Positions 8,321 to 15,931 of a stretch of DNA of 32,655 nucleotides are shown here, piece by piece (position 1 is the stretch's first letter; every line of letters begins with the position of its first letter). The position numbers and the translations under genes were made by a program. The notes beneath the pieces were generated by a model that saw only the letters and a program-made list of their open reading frames with translations, did not search any database and had not been told where the DNA came from. This DNA is from Candidatus Azambacteria bacterium (lineage in GTDB: Bacteria > Patescibacteriota > Minisyncoccia > UBA10092). The stretch is from NCBI GenBank assembly GCA_030646675.1, contig JAUSKX010000027.1:1-32655 (forward strand), written 5' to 3'.

Positions 8321-10105
8321 ATGGTTCAAATAGATTCACCTAAAGCCCCGCCGGAACTTTCGCAACCGTCGCTACCCCAAGCGGTTCGTTTTTTCAATCC
8401 CAAACAAAAGAAAATTCTTGCCGCTTCAAGCGTCGTGTTTCTTGTTATTCTAGTTTTAAGCAGTTTGGCCTTTTATTTTTGGCTGACATCGTTTAAGAAT
8501 TCTTTGGTTGATTTCAATATTTCCGGACCGACCCAATCGTTTTCCGGAGAAACGGTAACTTTTGTTGTTTCTTATTGGAATAATACCAAGCAAATTCTTC
8601 AAAACGCTTCTTTAACTGTGCGCATACCTCAAGACGCGGTTATTGATGGCGGCAAAACTATCCAGAATTTTGATTTGGGAAGCATCGGCATTGGTGGCGG
8701 CGGCAAAAAAACGATTGAGGTAGCGCTTATTGGGCCGGATAAAAGCGTTCAAAAATTGGAAGCCATTTTAAGTTATAAGCCTCAAAACACCGCTTCAAAT
8801 TTTGAAAATGAAGCTTCCAAAGAGGTGGCGATTAACGGTTCGGCTTTGAGCGTTGATTTGAAAGTGCCGGAAATGGTATTGCCAAACACAAAAAATGCGT
8901 ATGCGATTCATTATAAAAACAACACGGCTCAAGTTTTCAGAAATGTTTCGATTGAAGCGATATACCCCGATGGATTCAGTTTGGCTTCTTCGGACAGGGC
9001 GACGGCAAAGGGCGATAATACATGGGAGCTTGGCGACTTAAATCCCGCCGAGGAGGGAAATATCGCGATTTTGGGGATTTTGAAAAATACCCAGAGCGTC
9101 AATTTTGAAGTTGCCATCGGAGTGATTGAAAACGGAAAATTTTACAAATTCAGCCAAAGCTCGTCTCAAATAGGTTTGGTCGCTCCGCCTCTTGAAATGG
9201 ATATTTCGGTTAACAATCAATCAACTTCGGCGGTCAACCCGGGGGAAAATTTGCAATTTAAAATTCATTATAGAAACGGTTCCGGCGCCGCTCTTTCCGA
9301 TGTTGTTTTGAAGGCCGCCCTTAGCGGTTTGATGTATGATTTTTCCACTCTTAGGACAACGGGAAATTTTGACGGAACGGACGGGACAATCACTTGGAAC
9401 GGCGGCAATTTGGCGGATTTTAGGAGCTTGCCGCCCAACGCATCCGGCGATGTTGAGTTTCAAATAAATGTAAAATCGCGCTATGTGATGAGAACTTTCA
9501 GAGACAAGAATTTTTTGCTTCAGGTAGCGGCGGAAATGGAAACGCCGACTGTGCCTTCGTCCCTGGCAGTCAAATCATTGTCGGCGGCAAGCGACATTTC
9601 CATAAAAGTTAACACCAAAGCGGAATTAAAAACGGTCGGTTATTATTTTGACGCGACACTAAAAAATTCCGGGCCATTACCGCCAAAGGTTAACCAAACG
9701 ACAACCTATGCGGTTCATTGGCAACTTACCAATTATTCCAATGATGTTGACGGCGTTACGGTTAAAGCGGTTTTACCGGAAGGGGTAAGCTGGCTTGATA
9801 AAAAAGCCGGCGCCGGAGGCGCCACTCTGGAATATAACGATAGAACAAACGAATTAACATGGAATGTCGGAAAATTGGCGGCAGGAACGGGAGTTTTACT
9901 TGATACATACGAAGCAATTTTTCAAGTAGGCTTGACGCCTTCTATAAACAAGGTAAATATGGTTGTGCCTATTTTGGGCGAGTCAACTTTAACCGGTAAA
10001 GACGCCTTTACCGGCAATGATATTTTAACAACCGCGCCGATTCTCAAAACCGACTTGCCCGACGACCCCGGTGTGGGCATCCTAAAAAGCCGCATCCAGC
10101 CATGA
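8321..10105 (+). CDS. Membrane-anchored surface protein with repeated Ig-like/DUF11-type domains
   Basis: N-terminal TM (ILAASSVVFLVILVLSSLAFYFWLT) then repeated modules such as GPTQSFSGETVTFVVSYWNNTKQILQNASLTVRIPQ and VNPGENLQFKIHYRNGSGAALSDVVLKAAL. Confidence 0.7.
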   Translation: MVQIDSPKAPPELSQPSLPQAVRFFNPKQKKILAASSVVFLVILVLSSLAFYFWLTSFKNSLVDFNISGPTQSFSGETVTFVVSYWNNTKQILQNASLTVRIPQDAVIDGGKTIQNFDLGSIGIGGGGKKTIEVALIGPDKSVQKLEAILSYKPQNTASNFENEASKEVAINGSALSVDLKVPEMVLPNTKNAYAIHYKNNTAQVFRNVSIEAIYPDGFSLASSDRATAKGDNTWELGDLNPAEEGNIAILGILKNTQSVNFEVAIGVIENGKFYKFSQSSSQIGLVAPPLEMDISVNNQSTSAVNPGENLQFKIHYRNGSGAALSDVVLKAALSGLMYDFSTLRTTGNFDGTDGTITWNGGNLADFRSLPPNASGDVEFQINVKSRYVMRTFRDKNFLLQVAAEMETPTVPSSLAVKSLSAASDISIKVNTKAELKTVGYYFDATLKNSGPLPPKVNQTTTYAVHWQLTNYSNDVDGVTVKAVLPEGVSWLDKKAGAGGATLEYNDRTNELTWNVGKLAAGTGVLLDTYEAIFQVGLTPSINKVNMVVPILGESTLTGKDAFTGNDILTTAPILKTDLPDDPGVGILKSRIQP

Positions 10106-10145
10106 TGGTTGACACAAAGTTTATCTTAAGATAACCTTTAATCAT

Positions 10146-10367
10146 ATGGAAAACGCAATAGTGGGATTAAAAGAATTAAGAGAAAATATGGAAAAATACG
10201 CCTCTCTCATTAAAAGAGGCAGGTCCTTTATAGTTGTAAAAAGGTCAAAGCCATTGTTTAAAATTTCCTCCGTTGATGAGGATGACGGATTATGGGAAAC
10301 AGTTATCGATTTTACCAGGCTTAGAAAAGGCGGTATTTCCGCGGAAGAATTGCTTAGTAGACTTTAA
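10146..10367 (+). CDS. Antitoxin, Phd/YefM-like
   Basis: IVGLKELRENMEKYASLIKRGRSFIVVKRSKPLFKISSV; paired with downstream RelE-like gene. Confidence 0.75.
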   Translation: MENAIVGLKELRENMEKYASLIKRGRSFIVVKRSKPLFKISSVDEDDGLWETVIDFTRLRKGGISAEELLSRL

Positions 10368-10369
10368 TT

Positions 10370-10609
10370 ATGGATAAAATTGATAAGGCGTTAAATCAAT
10401 TAATATTCAAAGAAAAAGAACGGATAAGAAATGTTATTAAAGCGCTCCAATTGGGGCGTTTTAATAATCTGGATATTAAAAAATTAAAAGGATTTAGGGA
10501 TATTTTTCGAGTACGAAAAGGAGAACTTAGAATTGTTTATCAATTATTAGGCAAAAATATCATTATTCTAAAAATAGATAGAAGAAAAGAAGATACGTAT
10601 AAGTTTTAG
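10370..10609 (+). CDS. Toxin, RelE/ParE family
   Basis: LKGFRDIFRVRKGELRIVYQLLGKNIIILKIDRRKEDTYKF is RelE-like; 2-nt gap to antitoxin. Confidence 0.82.
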   Translation: MDKIDKALNQLIFKEKERIRNVIKALQLGRFNNLDIKKLKGFRDIFRVRKGELRIVYQLLGKNIIILKIDRRKEDTYKF

Positions 10610-10612
10610 TGA

Positions 10613-10646
10613 GTTTGTTATAAATGCTATAGCATGCATAACAAAC
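10613..10646. repeat. GCTATAGC-centred palindrome, copy 1
   Basis: gtttgttataaatgctatagcatgcataacaaac, 34 nt, near-perfect palindrome. Confidence 0.85.
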
Positions 10647-10689
10647 AGGGGCTCAAATAAGCTATATTATGGCATAAATAGCATCGCTA

Positions 10690-10719
10690 TTGACAAATGC
10701 CATTATCTTATGGTATACT
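10690..10719 (+). promoter_or_regulatory. Sigma70-type promoter for DGR target gene
   Basis: TTGACA (10690-10695), 18-nt spacer, TATACT (10714-10719); about 100-nt leader with SD GGAGG before ATG 10830. Confidence 0.75.
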
Positions 10720-10829
10720 TTGGGCATAAGCATTAGTCCTTTTTATATATTAAAACTCCGCAATTACGCGGCCCCATAACCTCGGGCAGAGGGAAGTTTT
10801 CCGACTAGAAGCCGGAGAAGGAGGATATT

Positions 10830-11387
10830 ATGAAGTACAATGAGATGACTTTTGGACAGATGGAAGCAGTAATCAACAAACTGGGCGGATACGAAGAGAC
10901 ATTGCGATTCCTGCGTGGCGAACTGGTGGTTTCAGAATCGGCTAAAAAAATCGACACAGTCAACCCCTACACTCTTACCATCAACTACACCCGCAGCATT
11001 GAAGACGGAATCAAAGCCGGAAAGTACGACTGGACAAACAGCGATATTACATCCAGCCATTTCCCGAGCAGCGAAGTCGGGACCAAGGAGGTTTCTGTAG
11101 AACTCGTCCATTTCGGAAAAGACATGACAATCGAAGAAGTTCTCTCCGAACTGGACAAGGCGGGCATGCGTCCCACCACTCTCAAAGAACTTCTCGTTCT
11201 CGGAGAAAAGTACCCCGACCTTCAGAGGGAATTTCCAATCATTGCTCTTGCTTCTGTCTGGCAGAATCCGCGTGGCGTCCGCCGCTGCGCGTATCTCGTC
11301 AGGTTCGGCTCCCGGCGCGACCTGGACTGGCGCTGGGTTGGCCGCAGGTGGCTTGGTCTCTGCCGGTTCGCGGCTGTCCGCAAGTAG
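10830..11387 (+). CDS. DGR target (variable) protein
   Basis: 185-aa ORF whose C-terminus (ASVWQNPRGVRRCAYLVRFGSRRDLDWRWVGRRWLGLCRFAAVRK) is encoded by the VR matching the TR downstream. Confidence 0.92.
   Translation: MKYNEMTFGQMEAVINKLGGYEETLRFLRGELVVSESAKKIDTVNPYTLTINYTRSIEDGIKAGKYDWTNSDITSSHFPSSEVGTKEVSVELVHFGKDMTIEEVLSELDKAGMRPTTLKELLVLGEKYPDLQREFPIIALASVWQNPRGVRRCAYLVRFGSRRDLDWRWVGRRWLGLCRFAAVRK
11252..11383 (+). repeat. DGR variable repeat (VR)
   Basis: 132 bp colinear with TR 11719-11850; 26 differences, 25 at TR adenines (hand count). Confidence 0.96.
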
Positions 11388-11394
11388 GGAACTT

Positions 11395-11433
11395 GGAATC
11401 TTGAATCCTCGGCTCTTTTGGATTCTTGATTCC
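11395..11433 (+). promoter_or_regulatory. Hairpin just downstream of VR
   Basis: GGAATCttGAATCC-tcggctctttt-GGATTCttGATTCC, two 6-bp stems separated by a TT/TT mismatch. Confidence 0.75.
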
Positions 11434-11438
11434 TTCAA

Positions 11439-11465
11439 AAAAGGGCGGTTATTAACCGCCCTTTT
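11439..11465 (+). terminator. Rho-independent terminator of DGR target gene
   Basis: AAAAGGGCGGTT-att-AACCGCCCTTTT followed by an A/T-rich tail. Confidence 0.85.
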
Positions 11466-11718
11466 AAATTTTTTATATTTTGATAAAATATATTTAGATA
11501 GTAGATTTATAAAAGCTCGCGGTTACGGCTTCGGGCGATCGAATTCTAAAATTAATAATTCAGAGAATGGCATCGGGCACGCCTTATGCCAGAGTTGGTT
11601 ATTAATTTTTAAAAAATAAAGATACTTGGCGCGCGATATTAAGGGGAGAGATCCCGAATAAAATTCAATCCCGAGAGCATTCAAAGGATGGTGGAACAGG
11701 CGATATCGCGCGCAATGG

Positions 11719-11850
11719 TTCTGTCTGGCAGAATCCGAATGGCAACCGCAACTACGCGTATCTCAACAGGAACGGCTCCAAGCGCAACCTGAACTTGAAC
11801 TGGATTGACAACAGGTGGAATGGTAACTGCCGGTTCGCGGCTGTCCGCAA
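11719..11850 (+). repeat. DGR template repeat (TR)
   Basis: Asn-rich template ttctgtctggcagaatccgaatggcaaccgcaactacgcg...; conserved GC-rich 3' end tgccggttcgcggctgtccgcaa shared with VR. Confidence 0.96.
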
Positions 11851-11862
11851 TTTTCTTTATTT

Positions 11863-11888
11863 CCCCGTAAAATACGGGGTTTTATTTT
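11863..11888. terminator. Terminator after TR (probably bidirectional with avd)
   Basis: CCCCGTA-aaa-TACGGGG followed by TTTTATTTT; avd stop codon lies at 11882-11884. Confidence 0.8.
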
Positions 11889-12193
11889 GTCGACTGTCTC
11901 ATCCATCCCCCTAGCATTTGTCCTATTTCGCTTAAATGTTCTGAAAGAATGATGTATTTTTTGTTATCCAAAGATTTTATTTCCCAGGCGATTTGGAGAA
12001 AGAATTTAAGCAAATCAAATTTGCCGCTGGCTTTCCGCAAGTAAATGATTTTCTCCGGCTTGCTCAAATAACTTGCGATGAAAAATAACTCTACCGTATC
12101 TAAAAATAAAGAATCAATTTTTGCGCCGAGCGTATGGCGGGATTTCTTATGAAAGTGATTTCTGAATTCATCCCAAATCTTGTATACTGCCAA
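11882..12193 (-). CDS. avd: DGR accessory protein Avd-like (four-helix bundle)
   Basis: YKIWDEFRNHFHKKSRHTLGAKIDSLFLDTVELFFIASYLSKPEKIIYLRKASGKFDLLKFFLQIAWEIKSLDNKKYIILSEHLSEIGQMLGGW; Avd-like size, helical pattern and position. Start codon uncertain. Confidence 0.82.
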   Translation of the reverse strand: MAVYKIWDEFRNHFHKKSRHTLGAKIDSLFLDTVELFFIASYLSKPEKIIYLRKASGKFDLLKFFLQIAWEIKSLDNKKYIILSEHLSEIGQMLGGWMRQSTK

Positions 12194-12249
12194 AAACTTT
12201 TGGATTATAGAAATAGAACCCGTTGGGGGGGGGTAATAGAAAAATTATT

Positions 12250-13245
12250 ATGAAAATTCAATTGCGTCATAATTTTGAATCTATTATTAGTATTGATAAT
12301 TTGTTGGAAGCGTGGAAAGAATTTATAAGAGGAAAAAGAAACAAAAAGGACGTCCAAGAATTTTCATTGTGTCTGATGGATGATATTATCACGCTTCATC
12401 AAGAACTCGCCAGTGGAATATACCGTCACGGCAGTTATCAAGCGTTTAACATATCCGACCCTAAACCAAGGAATATCCATAAAGCCAGCGTGAGAGACCG
12501 GCTTTTGCACCACGCCATTTATCGTATACTTTATCCCTTTTTCGATAAGACATTTATTGCAGATTCATATTCTTGCCGAAAAAATAAAGGCACACATAAA
12601 GCGATTAACAGATTCAAATATTTTGCCGCCAGAGTTTCAAAGAATAATACAAAAACATGCTGGGTCTTAAAATGCGATATCAAGAAATTCTTTGCGAATA
12701 TCAACCATGAAGTTTTATTGAACATTTTAGAGCAGTATATATCAGACAAGGATATTTTATGGCTTTTGGATAAAGTTATTTCAAGTTTTCATTCTGTTTG
12801 TCCAGGCGTCGGCCTGCCACTAGGCAATCTAACCTCCCAGCTCTTTGTTAATATCTATATGAACGAATTTGACCAATTTGTTAAGCATAAATTAAAGATT
12901 AGATATTATATAAGATATGCCGATGATTTTGTGGTTTTGTCGGATAATAGAAAAGAGCTTGAGGATTTAGTTTTTCCAATCAGCGAATTTCTTTCTGAAA
13001 AACTTAAATTGCAACTGCATCCGAACAAGGTTTCCATCGAAACTCTGAATTCAGGAGTTGATTTTCTGGGATGGGTTAATTTTCCAGAACACAGAATATT
13101 AAGAACCGCCGCCAAAAGAAGAATGTTCAGAAGAATAGAAGAATCTCCCACGCCTGAAACATTGAATTCTTATTTGGGGTTATTGAGGCATGGAAACACA
13201 TACAGATTGCAGAAAGAACTTTATGCACGCAAAAGTTTCCTATAG
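12250..13245 (+). CDS. DGR-type reverse transcriptase
   Basis: LKCDIKKFFANINHEVL, GVGLPLGNLTSQLFVNIYMNEFD (DGR-type GNLTSQ), IRYADDFVVL (YADD), LHPNKVSIETLNSGVDFLGW. ATG at 12250 preferred over TTG at 12223. Confidence 0.93.
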   Translation: MKIQLRHNFESIISIDNLLEAWKEFIRGKRNKKDVQEFSLCLMDDIITLHQELASGIYRHGSYQAFNISDPKPRNIHKASVRDRLLHHAIYRILYPFFDKTFIADSYSCRKNKGTHKAINRFKYFAARVSKNNTKTCWVLKCDIKKFFANINHEVLLNILEQYISDKDILWLLDKVISSFHSVCPGVGLPLGNLTSQLFVNIYMNEFDQFVKHKLKIRYYIRYADDFVVLSDNRKELEDLVFPISEFLSEKLKLQLHPNKVSIETLNSGVDFLGWVNFPEHRILRTAAKRRMFRRIEESPTPETLNSYLGLLRHGNTYRLQKELYARKSFL

Positions 13246-13259
13246 GAAGTTTTTGCGTG
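13226..13259. repeat. Palindrome/terminator over the RT gene end
   Basis: cacgcaaaagtttcctataggaagtttttgcgtg, 34-nt palindrome fully paired if two G-U are allowed. Confidence 0.75.
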
Positions 13260-13317
13260 AAATAAAAGACTTTTTTCATTTGCGTTATTTTTTTTGATAA
13301 TCTATATTTAAGTAAAC

Positions 13318-14640
13318 ATGGCAAAACCGAAGGCAGAAAATAAATCGGATTTAATGGAGAAAATTGTTTCGCTTTGCAAAAGGCGGGGATTTGTTTTTCC
13401 CGGTTCGGAAATTTACGGCGGACTGCAGGGGTTTTATGATTTTGGGCCGCTGGGAGTTGAAATGAAAAATAATTTAAAACGGCTATGGTGGGATTGGATG
13501 ACCAGAGAGCATGATAATATTGTCGGCATCGACGGTGCGATTATCACCAACCCCAAAGTTTGGGAGGCGAGCGGTCATCTCAAAAACTTTGTTGACCCGC
13601 TGGTTGAATGTAAAAAATGCCATCATCGGTTCAAGGCGGATGATATAAACGCCGAATGTCCTGATTGCGGTGGCAATTTGACCGAGCCCAAGGTTTTTAA
13701 TATTTTGGTTCCGACTCAACTGGGTGTAATTGAAGAGGAAAAAACTAGCGCCTATTTAAGGGGCGAGGCGTGCCAAACAATCTATCTGGACTACAAAAGC
13801 GTTTTGGACACGACCAGATTGAAAATTCCCTTCGGCATCTGTCAAATCGGCAAAGCATTTCGCAACGAAGTTACTCCCGGAAATTTTTTATTCAGGCAAA
13901 GAGAGTTTGAACAGTGGGATTTGCAATGGTTTTGCCGCCCCGAAGAAATGGAGAAATGGTTTGAATATTGGAAAAGCGAAAGAATGGCTTGGTATAAAAG
14001 TATTTTTACCCATCCGGAAAATCTTGGTTTTTACCAGCATGAAAAGTTGGCGCACTATGCCAAAAAAGCCTTTGATATTGAATATACCGCTTCGCCGGTG
14101 GGCAAAGAAATGGAGGGCATCCATTGGCGCGGAGATTGGGACTTATCCAGACACGCGGAATTTTCAGGCCAAGATTTGAGTTATGCTGATTTGGAAACCG
14201 GCGAAAAATTTATTCCCAATATTGTTGAAACTTCCGGCGGCGTGGACCGCGCTTTCTTGTTTTTATTGTTGGATGCTTATTGTGAAGAAAAAGACCCCGC
14301 CAAGGATGGGGCAAGCCGCGTTGTTTTGAAATTGAATCCGAAAATAGCGCCGTACAAAATTGCCGTTTTCCCGCTTTTGGCGAATAAACCGGAGCTTGTT
14401 AAAATGGCTAAAGACATTTATGATTCTTTGAAAACACAATTTATGGCGGCTTGGGACGACAGGGGCAATATCGGCAAACGGTATTATGCCCAAGACGAAA
14501 TCGGGACACCCTTTTGCGTTACGGTTGATTTTGATTCGCTTGAAGACAAAAAAGTTACTGTCCGCGAACGCGACAGCATGAAACAGGAAAGAGTGGAAAT
14601 AAATGAATTAGCGGAGTATATTAAAAAACAACTTAATTAA
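13318..14640 (+). CDS. glyS: Glycyl-tRNA synthetase (single-chain, class II)
   Basis: CKRRGFVFPGSEIYGGLQGFYDFGPLGVEMKNNLKRLWW, FRNEVTPGNFLFRQREFEQ, DDRGNIGKRYYAQDEIGTPFCVTVDFDSL. Confidence 0.95.
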   Translation: MAKPKAENKSDLMEKIVSLCKRRGFVFPGSEIYGGLQGFYDFGPLGVEMKNNLKRLWWDWMTREHDNIVGIDGAIITNPKVWEASGHLKNFVDPLVECKKCHHRFKADDINAECPDCGGNLTEPKVFNILVPTQLGVIEEEKTSAYLRGEACQTIYLDYKSVLDTTRLKIPFGICQIGKAFRNEVTPGNFLFRQREFEQWDLQWFCRPEEMEKWFEYWKSERMAWYKSIFTHPENLGFYQHEKLAHYAKKAFDIEYTASPVGKEMEGIHWRGDWDLSRHAEFSGQDLSYADLETGEKFIPNIVETSGGVDRAFLFLLLDAYCEEKDPAKDGASRVVLKLNPKIAPYKIAVFPLLANKPELVKMAKDIYDSLKTQFMAAWDDRGNIGKRYYAQDEIGTPFCVTVDFDSLEDKKVTVRERDSMKQERVEINELAEYIKKQLN

Positions 14641-14646
14641 AATCTC

Positions 14647-15912
14647 GTGCACAAAAAAATAACATTACCGAACGGTTTGAGAATTTTAACTATGCCGATG
14701 GCTCACACCAAGACGGCGACTGTTTTGGTGCTTGTCGCGGCCGGTTCGAAATACGAAGAAAAAAACATAAACGGTATTTCCCATTTTTTGGAGCACATGA
14801 CTTTCAAGGGCACCAAGAAAAGACCGACGCCGCTTGATATTGCCGAGCCGCTTGACCGCGTCGGCGGCAATTACAACGCTTTTACCGGCCAGGAATATAC
14901 CGGTTATTACGCCAAGGCCGACGGCAAACATCTGGACCTGCTTTTGAATATAATTTCCGACATTACCCTGAATCCCAATTTCGCTCAAAAAGAAATCAAC
15001 AAAGAAAGGGGCGTGATTATCGAAGAAATAAATATGTACGAAGATATGCCGTCAAGAAAAGTCGGGGATGTCTGGGAAGAATTGTTATATGGCGACCAAC
15101 CCGCGGGACGGTCAACCGCCGGCCAAAAAGAAATAATAGCCAGGCTTGAGCGAAAAGATTTTTCAAAATATCATAAGGAGCACTATGTCGCTCCTAAAAT
15201 TGTCGTTGCCGTTTCCGGGATGTTCAAATCCGAAGAAGTTATTGAAAAAATCAAAGCGCTTTTCGGGACAATCAGTGATTTTAAGGGAAAAGAAAAAATT
15301 GCGGTGAAAGAATCGCAAGAAAAGCCGGAGGTCAAACTGGTTTATAAAAAAACCGACCAGACCCATATTATTTTAGGAGGCCGGGCCTACAATATATTTG
15401 ACGACAGGCATTACGCGGCGGAAGTTTTAGCCACTATTCTCGGAGGGGGGATGTCTTCGCGTCTTTTCGCGTTGTTGCGCGACAAGATGGGAGCGGCCTA
15501 TTACGTGCGGACTTCCGCGGACGAATCTACCGACGCCGGTTATCTGGCGACAAGCGCCGGAATTGATAACCGCCGCGTAGAAGAAATAATCGGGGCAATA
15601 CTGGAAGAATACAAAAAAATTAAAAAAATTAAAGTTGGCGAATCGGAGCTAAGCAAGGCCAAGGAGCATATAGAGGGCGGCCTGACATTAAGCATTGAAA
15701 CATCCGACGAATTAGCCAGTTTTTATTGTTTTCAAGAAATTCTAAAAAAAGAAATCTTGGAACCGGAAGAATTTGTTAAAAAAATTAACGCCGTTACCGC
15801 CGATGATGTTTTGGAAGCGGCCAGAGATATTTTCCAGCCGGAAAAATTGAATTTAGCGCTCGTCGGCCCTTTTAAGGATAAGAAGCTATTTGCCGATTTG
15901 CTCAAAGTATAG
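14647..15912 (+). CDS. M16 family zinc metallopeptidase
   Basis: HFLEHMTFKGTKKR (HxxEH) and the M16 fold sequence; GTG start. Confidence 0.92.
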   Translation: MHKKITLPNGLRILTMPMAHTKTATVLVLVAAGSKYEEKNINGISHFLEHMTFKGTKKRPTPLDIAEPLDRVGGNYNAFTGQEYTGYYAKADGKHLDLLLNIISDITLNPNFAQKEINKERGVIIEEINMYEDMPSRKVGDVWEELLYGDQPAGRSTAGQKEIIARLERKDFSKYHKEHYVAPKIVVAVSGMFKSEEVIEKIKALFGTISDFKGKEKIAVKESQEKPEVKLVYKKTDQTHIILGGRAYNIFDDRHYAAEVLATILGGGMSSRLFALLRDKMGAAYYVRTSADESTDAGYLATSAGIDNRRVEEIIGAILEEYKKIKKIKVGESELSKAKEHIEGGLTLSIETSDELASFYCFQEILKKEILEPEEFVKKINAVTADDVLEAARDIFQPEKLNLALVGPFKDKKLFADLLKV

Positions 15913-15931
15913 TATATTCAAGCCATAATCT

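Noticed and set aside
10932-11438. 168-aa minus-strand ORF opposite the DGR target
   Set aside because: Antisense artefact of the target gene; no recognisable domain, and the A-directed variation matches the plus-strand frame.
11242-11619. ORF 125 aa overlapping the VR in another frame
   Set aside because: Out of frame with the recognised DGR target and crosses its hairpin and terminator; likely spurious.
12223-12249. RT start at TTG 12223 (MGGGNRKII...)
   Set aside because: Extension is a poly-Gly read through a G9 tract; ATG 12250 (MKIQLRHNF) is a more plausible start.
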